Origin: Aplysia californica
Lineage: Eukaryota; Mollusca; Gastropoda; Aplysiida; Aplysiidae
Reading direction: 5' to 3'
Length of the DNA: 64,000 nucleotides
Assembly: GCF_000002075.1 (NCBI RefSeq)
Contig: NW_004797296.1
Location: forward strand, 394,195 to 458,194
The translations under genes were made by a program, and so were the position numbers. Position 1 is the stretch's first letter. Every line of letters starts with the position of its first letter. This document shows, one piece after another, positions 11,964-25,200 of this stretch. The notes under the pieces are model-generated. The model saw nothing but the letters and a program-made list of their open reading frames with translations. It did not search any database and had not been told where the DNA came from.

Positions 11964-14900
11964 TGATTATGACTGGATTGTAGATGGCATTTCTTTGTTT
12001 GTTTGTCTTTTTCTGTATTTGTATTTTTTTCATTCCTCAACCTTTCCTTTGTACATTTTAGTAGTCGTTCAAATGAGTGATGTAGCATGAGCTGGAAAAG
12101 GTTTGTGAAAGGTGTGTGTCAGCTGAATGGTTTTTTTTTCCAATAGTTTGCCTTTGTATTCTTCGTGTTTTGATCTGATGAAATGTTTTATACATATTTG
12201 CCATTAATGAGTTGAGCTTGAGACCCATACCAATTATAAGACTTTGGAGATAATGAGGTCTGTTGGAACAAAGAACTGTGACTTTGTCATAAGTGTAAAG
12301 TTCATTCATATTAAAAGGGTACCGGTTCAGATAGTTTGTGATAAGTCTGTCTTCTTATTGCTTGAAATTCCAATTACCGTGTGTTTAATAAAAAACTGGC
12401 ATGAAATACTCTTTATTTTCTTTGTAAATGTAACCCAACAAGTGGAGATTTGAATCAAGTGCATATCTGTAGACAGAGCCACATTCTTCTTCTCGGAACC
12501 CAGTGGAAATGCAAATGACAAAACTAATACAGTAAGGTAGATCATGATAAGTGTAACCCATGTATTGCTGCCTTTGACTGGGGTTTGTTGTTTGTTGTTT
12601 TTTTCTCCATTTTTGTATTGTTATGGGATTGAGTCTTTTTCACATTTGGATTGAGTACTGTGGTTTAGCTGATAATGTAAATGGATGAAATGTGGTCACA
12701 AAGTGTTCTAAAGTTCCAACTTCTTTTTTTTCTCTAATTTGGACACAGTCTTTAAATGAAGAACCTTTATTAGGGAACATCAAATTGTGTGGCATATAAT
12801 CACCTGTCTTCATTTTGTCCCACCTTGTAAGAAGGAAACTTCCATATACAGTATATTATACGCAGTCTTGTTCCTTTCTCTTGCATACAGTGTGTTATCT
12901 GAAGGTCTCATGGATCTTATTTCTGTGCACCATGGTTGGTTGCATTTGTAATTTTGTCAGTGTTGCAAAGAAAGATTCCTCGTTTATCTATTGTAATACA
13001 TTTGTTGCATTGAGTACAATGGGGCAAAATAATGATGGCTGTGTCAAGGCTGGTGAAAAAGAATGAGAACATGTATGCTTATGCGCCCGAGTGGAATATG
13101 CACTATCAAAATTTTAAAAATTTGTGTAGCTGGGTGTGAATTGAGTGACACTGGAACCATTTTTGTATGTTGTGTGGTGGTATAGTGTGTTTATATAATA
13201 TATGGAGTGCGTATTGCTCACAGGTGTTTGTTTGTGTGCTCGAAAACTGTATTCAAGATCTTTTTTAGATGTTCTGAAAACAGTATGAAGAAAACAGTTC
13301 TTTTTTTTTAAAGTGGTGGAATTACATTTACAAAAGAACAATTGTGGTTTAAAAAACAATCAGTTATTTTGGAGAAAATATTATCCTATGGACAGCAACA
13401 GAGACTGGTAGTGATGTGGAGTTGAAAAAAGAGGATGTAAAATATTTGCTACTCTTTCGTTATCCTTGTCGTATTTTCATGTCTATCAAAGAATGTTTTG
13501 AACTGTGCATACTTTAAAAGGATTTTTGCAGTTGCATTTTTCAGCAAATCATTACACTACACATCATTGCTGTTTTTATTTCCACTCCAGAAAAAGTAAA
13601 TCAAGAGTGGTTGACCATGTAATTTTCCAAGTATCTAAATGTATTTTGTTGTTTACTACTTTTTACTTGCAATTGTCTATTAGCTCTTATGTTGCACTCA
13701 TGCAAAAACAGCCTTTCAAATTGATTCATGTGTTTTTAGGTGCATTGTCAGGATATGTCAATAAACAAGAAACTAGCACTATAGCTTGCTCACTTTTTTT
13801 TGTTCACTGTTAAAATGGGATAAAAACAAATTGCTCTGATTAATCTTCTCAGGTCCTTGCACACCAGTTGAAAAGTTGGATGACCATCAGAAACAAAGAT
13901 TTTTCTGAAAAATTTTTTTGTTTGGCTGCTGGCCTTCAGGAGTAACATGCATGGCTATATGTGTATTGGCAAATTAATAATAAAAATGAGCTAGAATTTT
14001 TTTTAATGCAGACGGACTAAAGTGAACAAGCTATAAATTAAAATGGTAATAGAATTCATGTTTGAGAAAGTACTACCCTTTTTAAAAAATCAAACTTTTA
14101 CTTGTTCGTATGGGTGGATTGCTTGTTGTCCACCTACAGGGCAGCAGGCAGTGAAGAATATATTTAAACAACAGCCTTAAGATCCTGGTAAGTTAAGGGT
14201 CTTTGATTATGAGTGTCGATGCTGTATGTCTGAATATTTCAGGAGAGTGTAGAATGAATGTCAGAAAATGTGCATTTTGATGCATTTATGTTGTTATAAC
14301 TTATTTGTTCCATATGATTACTTTGATGTTTGCAATACCCCGACTTTTAAGTGGTGTGGGGAAAGCGAAATTTCCTTGGTAGATTTAGGTGCTATTTATT
14401 ACACTTTGTTTTCACCACAAGAAAGTGCACTCGTTAAAGTCACAATTTCAGAAAAAGAATAAAGGCAGCACTTGCTGTGTTTTTATCACCAATTTTCTAT
14501 CAGTTTTGAAGCCTCGCTTTGAGAGGTTTAAGAGGACTTGTGAAAGGAATTGTACCAGTCTCCTTGTCGAGAGACACATGGTGAGTTCAGTCAGGCTATA
14601 TCTACAAATACAGTCACCTGACAGAGGGCGTAGCACGGTTATGGCTTTGGGTTAAATTCTGTGAAAAAGATTGTATAGAGCTGCTTGTCAGACCTGTGTA
14701 CAATCATTGTTATATTATTTAGATTAAATGCACTGTGTTTGGAATTAGATCTCATTTTCGAAGGATTAATTATTGCACAGACATGAATGTAAACTGTCAG
14801 TTCCACCATGTTAGCTTAGATCTTTTTCTTTCATGTCCTGATATGTTTGTGAACTTGGAGAGGATATCTTGAATACTGGAGGGCATTTTGCTCACGTGTG

Positions 14901-16049
14901 ATCCATTTGTCCTTTTTTTCTGGTTCAAACAAAGACAGTTATGATGGATCTCAGATATTGCAGTGTCTTGTATTGATTTTATGGCGTAAGATCCATACGG
15001 CACAGATTGATGTGTATTACTTTAAAGATTTACTCCCCCCCCTAGATATGGTACACATCCCAAAATGGTGAATGAATTTTCCTGTAAATGTAAAGAAAAA
15101 AGAACTGAATGTGACATTATGTAAAAGCATGGCGTACGGTATATCTCAACGTTTAAGATATAGGCTACATAAAGTTTTAAAAAAAAATTATAAAACAAAC
15201 TTTCTTTTCAATACTTTTTTTTGGGAGGTATGAATTGCAAATGCCAGTGTGGTCATATCTGTGACATGGCCCCCAGAACCCGAGGAGATTGAATTTAGTT
15301 TTTAATGAGAACATTGAAGTGACAAAATCTATTCTTGGGACAACTAGTGGCATAAACTATTAACTGATGATTTGCACACATACTGCCTTTATTCTTTTTC
15401 CTTTCAACATACTGGGGTGGAGGACTGCATTTTCTTTTCCATGCACGAATTTGGATTTTAGGAAGGGAAAGTGACTTTTAAGACTTTTTAAAACTAAAGC
15501 TTTTTAAATTTTATTTTCAAATTCTTTTTTCGGAAGGTAGTTGCTTCTTTGTTTCACACTTAACATTTGGCACTGGTTGGATTTAGGTACATATGCTTTT
15601 CAGATATCTTGTTGTCTATTCAGGATTAAATTGATTTCTAAACCCTGGCTTGCCTTGTTTGAATGTTTTTTCTTCTGTGAGGTTATCACAAGAAAACATA
15701 CAATAACTTTTGGCTAGTTGTAAAACTGATGCATATATTTTGAAAATGAAATTCAAGTAATAGTCAATTTTCTGTACTGAATGTGGCTTTTGATGTCACT
15801 GCAGTAGAATATTGGATTCATTTTAGTGTAGTCCGAAAAATTGTGCAGTACATGTTGTGACAGCTGTATGTTCTGTGAAAGAAGAGAAAAAATCTCTAGT
15901 TTTAATTAGTTTTAGAAGGTAAGCACAATTTCATTTTTGAATCTATATATTATATGTGAGCTGCTTCCTTGACATTACAGTGTAGGAATGCATTTTTTTT
16001 TCTTTGTGCCCTATACAATGAAGGCCTACTCTCTAGACTCTGCAAATAT
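11964..16049 (+). other. EMC7 3' UTR and intergenic DNA
   Basis: Very T-rich sequence with many short chance reading frames. Besides the poly(A) signal at 12387 nothing further could be assigned. Confidence 0.55.
12387..12392 (+). terminator. Candidate EMC7 poly(A) signal
   Basis: This is the first AATAAA downstream of the EMC7 stop codon on the + strand, about 425 bases into the presumed 3' UTR. Whether this site or a more distal one is used cannot be told from the sequence. Confidence 0.4.
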
Positions 16050-16290
16050 TTAGTCTAGTTTAGAGGTTAGGCACTTGCCTCTTGTATTGAAGTATGGTAG
16101 ACCTACCAGTTTTGGTCCTGAGTGGCGTGAACAGGGGGATAACTTGTCACATGACAAAGACACCCAATACCCAGTGCACATTGCAGAAAGTTTTATCAAA
16201 TCCCTATTTTTGAAATGGTTAGGTACATCTGAGGGATGGTGCTGGCCAAGGCGCACTATATATCAAATTTATGCTGTTTTTCTTCATCAA
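16050..16290 (+). repeat. Degraded tRNA-derived SINE
   Basis: TAGAGGTTAGGCACTTGCC resembles an A box region and TTTTGGTCCTGAG a decayed B box. The body has CCCAGTGCACATTGCAGAAAG and TCAAATCCCTATTTTTGA, matching the segment near 7130. The tail carries AT-rich sequence. Confidence 0.55.
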
Positions 16291-16420
16291 ATTTTTTAGT
16301 TTTAGTAAGAGTTTTTCAGCGCTTGCAACACAATAAGGTCATAAGTGCCGAAGATTAGAGCTGTTAGGTGTTACAAAAGAGTAACAAACACGAAAGAGGA
16401 GGAGAGATCAGGACGATAGA
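16291..16420 (-). repeat. Tail fragment of the same SINE family as 24758-25175
   Basis: TAAGAGTTTTTCAGCGCTTGC followed by AACACAATAAGGTCATAAG parallels TAAGTGTTTTACAGCACTTGC and the next 20 bases at 24771. No head could be identified on the far side. Confidence 0.4.
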
Positions 16421-17109
16421 TGATAGGAAAGTAAGGAGCAAACCACACCAGGGCACCCACCTACCCCAACTCATCAAATTTGACCCACAAATCTATTTTA
16501 TGGCATATATTGCATTCATTGTGCAAACAAAAGAATTGAAACCACAATGCATAATTGCAGATTGACTGTTAGTTAAACCTCTCCCACTGTGACTAAAAAT
16601 TTTAAGTTTGATTTTGGAGGATTTTGCCCCTTCATGTAGGAAACCTGCGACCTCAAATGTATCGAACTCAAACCATATCAAAAGAAGATTTCACAAAGCT
16701 CTCTGTAATGAGTAACGAGAATAAACCAGCAGCCTAGGCAAAGCTCTAACTTACTCTAAACCCAGAACTGAAGATACTTTGGGCAGAATAAAAGGATACC
16801 GTTGAAAATATCATGTAGCTGACGGAAATAAGAGACACTATGTTTTGCAAGGAAAAATGATAAAAGAATATACGAAAAAGTTAGAATATTGGTGGGTTTT
16901 TTTGGGTGTGTGTGTGATGAAAAGCACCAACGCCAACACAATGATGGAGGAAGAGCAAGAAAGACAGACAGAAACAATAGAGAGAGAAACTTCTGAAAGT
17001 AAAGTAGAACTGAAGAACCTAAACCAAAGACACCCTAAAACTACCCGCAGAGTAGGAATAAATATAAGGAAAAAACGAAACACTAAGGTGAAAAGGAAGA
17101 CTAAGATTA

Positions 17110-17577
17110 CAGTGAAAACCTGATACATAACAAGGATGGTGGGACCAGAGAAAAAATCCTGTTATATCAGATCCCTGTTAATATCAGAAATGCAAGGGAA
17201 GTAAGCATTTGTGGATTAACCCAGCTGTATTTATTCACGAGTAGTTTCCCTTGCCACTCGTTCCCACGAAAAACACACCGCAGCCCTCTCTCGTGGCCAT
17301 GTGGCAGGCCTGTGCATGACACATTACGCGTGTGTGTAGCTAAGCTCAAGGCTGGATCGAAGTCTGCAGCACACCGCGTTACTCACTCTCTTTCTCTTAC
17401 TTTTTACACATTGTTAACAAGCCTTTGTCCCTGCTTTTACCGATAGGGCTCACAGGAGGCCCTGTTATTGCCGATAACTTTTAATTAGAGACAAAGAGTA
17501 GGAAAAAACCAGGGATTTTAAAAATCTGTTATAACCGGATCCCTGTTATTACCGGGCCTGTTATATGGTTTCCACTG
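17110..17577. mobile_element. pogo/Tigger-like MITE, 468 bp
   Basis: TA sits on both sides (17108-17109, 17578-17579). The ends are CAGTGAAAACCTGATA at the left and CAGTGGAAACCATATA read inward from the right. Inside, phrases such as GTTATAACCGGATCCCTG repeat in both orientations. No transposase is present. Confidence 0.8.
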
Positions 17578-17713
17578 TACTAAGATAAGAATCCCGCTTG
17601 CATAGAAAAACAAAGTGAACACAGTTGAAAGACCAGTGATAACATTAAATTACCAAACAATTTTCTTTCCATAATAAAAAAACCACCAAAATATGGATAA
17701 ATATTACAGCTTA

Positions 17714-17719
17714 TTTATT
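17714..17719 (-). terminator. Candidate TRAPPC2 poly(A) signal
   Basis: An AATAAA on the minus strand lies about 1.5 kb past the TRAPPC2 stop and just beyond the pogo-like element at 18016-18799. Another AATAAA lies inside that element near 18710. Which is used is unknown; this is positional inference only. Confidence 0.3.
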
Positions 17720-18015
17720 CATACAACACATTTCCATAGCAGCAAAAGCATTCATCACTGACAGACAAGGTGAAGAGCATCTCATTTTCATACATAGATA
17801 TATTGCACATAGCATAACTATACTTTGATACATGTAGTGCCATATTTTCCCGCCTTGCGTGTTCAGTAAATGGACAAGTACCTCGACAACAAAATTTTAA
17901 TGTGATAGCAATCAATAGGACATACTTAAAACCAACAGAACTCATGCAATTATACCTCAGATGTTTTACTAGGCTAAAAACTGACACATTCACACATTCA
18001 GTTCCATTCCCTTTA

Positions 18016-18799
18016 CAGTGGAGTCCACTTATAACGAGTCCAGAAATAATGAGAAGTCTGTTACTGTTATAAAGACACTATTCTAAAAACACGTTTTTTC
18101 CCCTTCTTTATCTTTGTAAATAAAATACTGCTTTTGCGCAATCAGACAGTCATGTGAGTCGGTTGTAACAGAATATTGCTGCTGCTGTGCACAGCGCACA
18201 TACCAACTAAACAGATAAAACCTCGCCAGTTGAGAAATTTGTTGTGGGAGAGCCCACGCGAACCAACAATGAAGGCCGGAGCGAATGAGTGGGGAGGGTG
18301 TGGCATGCACAGACAAGCAGAATGCATCGCATGATAGGCCAGCCCAGTCTAGATTATCTAGGCATACCGTGCCTCTCACTTCTTTGGTGCCGGATGGCGA
18401 GGTCACAATGCTGTGATAAATGGAGTGAATGTGTGATGTTTGCAAGCAGACGCAACGCACGACAGGGTGTGGTGGAGTGGGGGACAACACAGCGGGCGAG
18501 TTAGCCTAGAGCCAGAGCCCCTTTTTTCTGATCCCCAACGCCGAGCTGTCAACATTGCTAGTGCTACAGAAATAATCCGGATTTGATTTTTGATCAAGTA
18601 AGACCTAGAGATCATGTTCAACAAAATCATTATGATACAGGGGAAATACAAAAAGGAATAAACAGAACACCAAACTCATAGATTAGACCTACTTTACTAT
18701 TTCCCTTAAATTTATTACTGAATCCCTTACAACGAGAATCCTGCTATAACGGAAATTTCGCACTGGTCCCATCCCTCTCGTTATAACAGAATTCCACTG
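18016..18799. mobile_element. pogo/Tigger-like MITE, 784 bp
   Basis: TA flanks it (18014-18015, 18800-18801). The ends read CAGTGGAGTCCACTTATAAC and, inward from the right, CAGTGGAATTCTGTTATAAC. Both continue ACGAG. It lies downstream of TRAPPC2, perhaps in its 3' UTR. Confidence 0.85.
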
Positions 18800-19256
18800 T
18801 ACTAAAATGTATATTAATAACATTAACATAACACATTTACTGGTCTCTATCAACTTAACTTGCAGTTCATGTAGACGAACAGATATCCAACACAAGTATT
18901 CCAGGCGTAGAACATCATTTGAGATAGATCTACTGACAAGTCACAGACATTTTTCTTTTTTTCCAGCTACTGAATAATGATAGACAAGCCCAGACACAGA
19001 TGTTTATAATGAATTGCTCATAGATCTGTGGAACTAAACGTTGCTATGTGCCAGGTCCAACACTGCGACACAACTTGTTGCTCACATTGCAAACAAGGAA
19101 CACTTCAACTCAATTAAATTGAAGGTCGGGCCCGATGACTGCTAAATCTGAGGATCACTACATTGACACTACTCTTGGAGCATACAGAATGGAATGAAAA
19201 ATGACATTTATGTAACATACATTATACACACATCATACAATGAAAGAAGAAATTTG

Positions 19257-22200
19257 CTATCCTGTCAAGTACTTCCTTCCAAAAAACTGTGACTTCTTGT
19301 CAAATGATGCAGATTTGATCTGGGTGTTGATTTCATAGAACGGATTCATGGCAAACTGAAACATTTAAGAGGACAATATTAATATATTTACTCATTAAAA
19401 TTTTATTTACATAGCCTTTTTCCATTTAAAAGGAAGTGCTCAATGCCCTTTACAATAATACAGAGTATACAAGCACAATACAGTGGAACTCGGATTCAAC
19501 GAGATGAGATAGATTCCCCGTTTTTTTCTTCTTTAAAATCAATAAAAATAACCCGGATTCAATGAGCACTTAAATCAGCGAGCTCGGATTCAACGAGGTC
19601 GCTTCCTGGGTGAACACGCCCGCAGACGTGGCTTCCTTCATTATTCTACCAGAACGAACTTGATCTATTCCCGGAAACCATCCATTGCACCTGCATCGTG
19701 AACCATTATTCACTTAGCCGATTGCAAGCGACCAATCAGCTGCCTTTTTTTCATACAAACACATGCGGTGTTGGCACGTGCACAAGTCTTCTCGAGCGTG
19801 TGTCGGGGTCGGATGGGCGACCTGCACATGTGTGGCTGTGTGGGTGTGTCGGGGAGTGGGGAGGCACCAGTGGTCCGGGCGTTGAACGTCGCAGATACTT
19901 AGGCGTCAGTCTTTTACCCCCTCGGCCACTGATCATTATTACAATGATAAGCTACTCTTGACATAAATCTACGTAATGAATTGTGCGTCGGTCTATGGAA
20001 TCAAAAGTTGCCGTAGGCTAGACTCTACACAGCAACACAACTTTTTGGTAAACAATCGAGATGGCACTGGCGGGTGCTTTTGAACGAATCGGTCTTTTTT
20101 TTTACACAGCTCATAATATGCAGGCATTTCAGGGACTACTTGTGACTTCTCTTTATACATTACTAGCTCAGTGCCTGTAATTATCTACACAAAACCTCGT
20201 GTTTGCTATAACACTCAGATTCAACGAGATTTTAGGGCAGGCCCGGTGACCTCGTTGAATCCAAGCTCCACAGTACTAATAGCGATGATTGCCCTCTCTC
20301 TCTCTCTATTCTGTGTCTTTCTCCTTCTCCCACACAAAAATTGCACACAAAAATATTGATTATGACACACAGTCACTTAAGGGAATGCCACAGCGCAGGC
20401 TGAAAACAGATGACTTTGTTACAAAACCAATATATGAGTCAAGGACTTTTTCTCTGAAATAAAAAGCAGACAGGAATTGACAAGATGACTTTTTATTTCA
20501 AGCAATTTTAAAATCAGTTGAGACAAACTGGATGGGCAAAAAAACATCCTTCCACAGAGCTGAGGTTCAGAGGTTGCGGTTTGGCCCACTTGTTGTATCA
20601 TGACAAAATAAAAACTGACCCTGAAAATTTTCCTCTAATAATACTACTAGGGAGAAGAGATTGATATGACAATATGATTTAGAAATTACTCTAGTTTGAC
20701 AGCGGGTTGACAACTTTATTTTTCCAGCTATACCACAGATTTCCAAAAAAGTTGCACATAATTGTTTTGCAGAGGCCAGTTTTTATCCGAGTCCCATTTT
20801 GGGACAGGCAACAGTACTTGTGATATAATGCAATAGAATGACTAACTATCATCTAATCATTATGATAAGGCCTATTTGCTACAGTGGAACTCGGATTCAA
20901 CGAGCTTGGTTTCAACGAGAACTCGGATTCAACGAGATGAGATAGATTCCCCGTTTTTTTTCTTCTTTAAAATCAATAAAAATAACCCGGATTCAACGAG
21001 CACTTAAATCAGCGAGCTCGGATTCAACAAGGTCGCTTCCAGAGTGAACAACCCCCGCAGATGTGGCTTCTCTCATTTTTCTCCCAGAACGAACTTTATC
21101 TCAGCTATTCCCGGAAACCATCCATTGCACCTGCATCGTGAACCATTATTCACTTAGCCGATTGCATGCAACCAATCAGCGGCCTCTTTTTAAACCAACA
21201 CATGAGTTGTTGGCACGTGCACGCGTCTACTCTGGCATGTGTCTGGGTCAGATGGGTGACCTGTACACGTGTGGCTGTGTGTGCGTATCGGGGAGGGGGG
21301 GGCACTAGCGGTCCGGGCGTTGAGCGTCGCAGATACAAACATTTCACAGTGTTTTTCCCCCCTCTGCAACTAATCATTATTACAATGATAAGCTACTCTT
21401 GGCGTAGATCTACATAATAAATTGTGCGCTGGTCTATGGAATCAAAAGTTGCCGTATGCTAGGCTCTTCACAGCGACACAACTTTTTGGTAAACAATCGA
21501 GATGACACAGGCGTGTGCATTTGATAATTGAACGAATCGTTCTTTTTTTTTTTACACAGCTCATAATATGCACGCATTTCAGGCACTACTTGTGACTTCT
21601 CTTTATTCATTACTTGCTCAGTGCCTGTAATTATCTATACAAAACCTCATGTTTGCCATAACGAACACTCGGATTCAACGAGATTTTAGGCCAGGCCCGG
21701 CGACCTCGCTGAATCAGAGTTCCACTGTACCATCAGTGTGATCAAGAAGTACATAAACTAAAAGTAAGATATCACAAGGTGAATTGTGCTGAAGTTGATT
21801 CTCATGCAAGGACCCTCAATGATGAAAACAAAAATCTAGTTTTTCATTTCATTTGCTGTTTCTCAAGTGCAAAAATCAGCAAACTGTACCCACTAAAAAA
21901 CTTTGTACTCAAAGACAGAAAGATCAACGTGAAAGAAATAAATGGATAGTAGTAGAGTAGCTATCATATTATGGTTGTCATCAATTTCTTTGTTCCTGGC
22001 AAAGAGAGAAAAATTAAAGTCTGTAACTAAGAAAAATAATGTATAAAATATGTCAACTTACCTTCACATAAGTTTCATACACTTCAGTGAAGAAATTCTT
22101 TATTCCATCTTCATTTTTCACGTCATGGAGCATGAGAAATCTCATTCCTGGGTTACAGTCAAGGACAACAGCAACTGTTTCATTTTACTCTGAGCTTCAT

Positions 22201-25200
22201 AACTAATATGCTAACATTTGAAAGAAGCATATCTTTGGAGAAACCTGTGGATATTCTGGCACAGCATTAAACTCAAAATGATATAACAATGTGCTTAATG
22301 CAATCAAAATAATGCAGAGACCATCTTCCTGAGACAGGGATGAGATTTGTTATGAGGAGAGAATACTATTGTCCAGGCTGGTTGACTTTAAAAAAAAGAA
22401 AGAATCCTGACAAAGAAGTAAAAAAGGGATCATAAAAGAGTGACTGATGCTGACTAGTAGAAAGACAACAAACTGTCTTGCGACACCCTAGAGGACAAAT
22501 ACAGAGACATGCCAATAAAAGACTGGAATAAATGTCTTTCATTGTGCACTCAACATGGATGAGGGTATAGTATTATAATCAACAGTAATGTAAGTAATTA
22601 CTACAGTTGGGGATGATCACAAAGGGTCTTTTTAAGGTAAGTACCAAATCATGATCAATCACCAAGACCTGCATGAATTTGTGTACTGAACTCCGTTCAA
22701 GATATCATTTCAAAGGCTGCACACATAACTATAACACTTGACATAATGGGCATGGGTTGCAGAGTTATGGTCCTTTTTCATTTTTAAAAAATTGCATTTT
22801 GCTATCACAAAAACTCTGTTAAAAATTACTCCAAATTGGCCGAAAATTTAACATGAAAAATCGTCATAACTTTCTAACTAATAGTAATAAAGATATCAAC
22901 ACCATTTAAACTGTTTTAACTCACTTGCGACTGGGCCCTTTCACCAGTCACAAGCGTTGAAGACTGGCGTTTTTGGGGGTATTTCAATAAATCACCACAA
23001 CTCTCAGAATTACCCTATTGTAATTATTTTTTGACACAGTAAAGTAACATTCAAGCTTAATCTAATACAAAAAACTAAAGTTGTCTAAGTTTAATACTTT
23101 AATTTGTATGATTTTTTAAAAATTGGCATGAATTTGATTTTCCAAAAAATTTCCAGAGACGTGACAAGTGGAATGAAATTCACTACAACAACAAAAATAA
23201 AAGTTCAAAGTGTTCTGGTTTGATTTGTATACATGTGCGAGTGTTTGGTGAATATATAAAAGCTGGTCTGTGCATTGATTCAGACCCATACACTGAAAAT
23301 ACATAGACAGATGTACGGCACGGCGTTGTGATTTCGTTGCGCGAAAAACAACACCGGTACTAGTGCTAGATCTAGCCCTAGAACTACGACTCGGGCCGTG
23401 TTCAGGTACATATCCAGGATCCTAACTATTAGACACATCATATTCTGAGACACTAAAACTAGTAAAACGTACAGAAGTATAGAAAACGGCAAAATTATGT
23501 GATTCTGGTTCATGCGACTTCTTCGACCGTTACTACGACGCGACTGTCGGATTACTATGAGCTGTATAGAAAAAAACAAAGCGCGAGTTACGGTCTGTTC
23601 AACCCCAGTTGGGGTCACTGTCCTTCACCTTCAATAACTTAAAAACTACCGGCCCCAGAGATACGAAACGAAGTCTAAGTAGCTCAGGCTTGGCCAAACA
23701 AGGGTACGAGGCGGGTCTCGCGATCCGTGCGTGATTTGTAGAGCGAAAAAAAAATTCCAAAGTTGGTCATGCAGGGCTCGTGTGACCCGTCGCGAGCGTC
23801 GCGGCGGGGGTCACGCAACTGTTGTGTGACCCGTCTGAAGTGAGTTAATACCATGAAGGCAAGAGTTTTCAAATGAAGGTATCCCAGAGCACATTAGAGA
23901 GTTTTGAAATATTTTCACTAAACTGCTTTTTAATTTAATGTGCCATAACCTGGGATGAAAATCTTGCCCAAATACCCATGCAGTTCAATGTCTTCATTAA
24001 TACTGTGCAGTCAGTTGGAGAGTGGATACACCATAATATCTGCTGATAAGACACACCTCATGGAAGAATGAGAGTTATTTACCCGTCCAATCAGGATCCC
24101 ACTTTTTCAGGTTTTTCTTTATCACGTGGTATGAAAAACAACACTACTATGAAGTCCTAACAATCAATTGTGTTGCAGTAGAAGACGTAAAACTCAATGA
24201 AACTCAAACTTCTCTAAAAACACTATCCAGAAAAAGATGTGCTTGATATTAATCAAATCAAACGAGAAAACAAAGATCAGGTTCGTCAGAAATTACTTGG
24301 AACTGCAGTCATCAAAAAGGATACGCCCTGCAGTGACAAAAGCTGAGACAAACCACTCATTGAATCTATCCACTATCTTGAGGTACATGTTGTTGGTCGA
24401 CCACATCTGTTCATCTACCAGATCCAAAGCTGCATGGGCAATGAACTGGTTCAAGTGTCTGTGGTCATCTCGCTGCAAAAAAATCAAGATCATTGAAATT
24501 TATAAATGTTACTGTTGAGTGCATTTTGTTCGCCATTTCTAGACAAGATTTATCATACTCATACACTTACGATTATTTTTATTTGCAATCAGAATAGCAG
24601 ATTTGTCATTTATGTGAAAAAATATGCAAATTATTCTACAATTAAACTGAGTGTCATCAATCTCCCATTGCAAATTAAAATATTTCTGGAAAGTGGGAAT
24701 ACTGCAAGTACATTGAAGCATGGACATTAATGGTGTCCATACAGAATTATAAAATTCATTTATTTTTTCGGTAAGTGTTTTACAGCACTTGCAACGGCAT
24801 AAAGTCAGGACATATTCAGCATTTCCAGTTTTGTAATAATTAATTTTGAATTTTGCACTGAGAAGGCTAGTTGATAGATCTTACCTACCCTATGATCAAG
24901 GGTGAGGCTGAAAGACAGCAGTGAGAAGGAGTCAAGGAGTAGCAGTAGAAAGGCAGCAGAAAGAGTCGGGAGCCCAGAGGAGGGAGCAAAAAAAAGAGTA
25001 GGGGGGGGGGGGACAGAAAGTAGAGACGAAAGCAGACGACATCATGATCAGAGAGCAGGGAAGGAGGGAGAAAATTCTTTAGAGAAGAAAATTTTCAGTC
25101 ACTGTCAAATTTCGAACTCCGGACCTATTGAATGAGAGGCGAACACCATACCTCTAGACCACGATTCGAGAGCCCCCATAAATTCAAGATCTCATTTCAA

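Noticed and set aside
16845-17123. 92-codon + frame rich in Lys/Glu
   Set aside because: Purine-rich low-complexity DNA next to a MITE; no family match, no splice partner.
18083-18490. 135-codon minus-strand frame
   Set aside because: It lies wholly inside a TA-flanked MITE, has low-complexity composition and matches no known domain.
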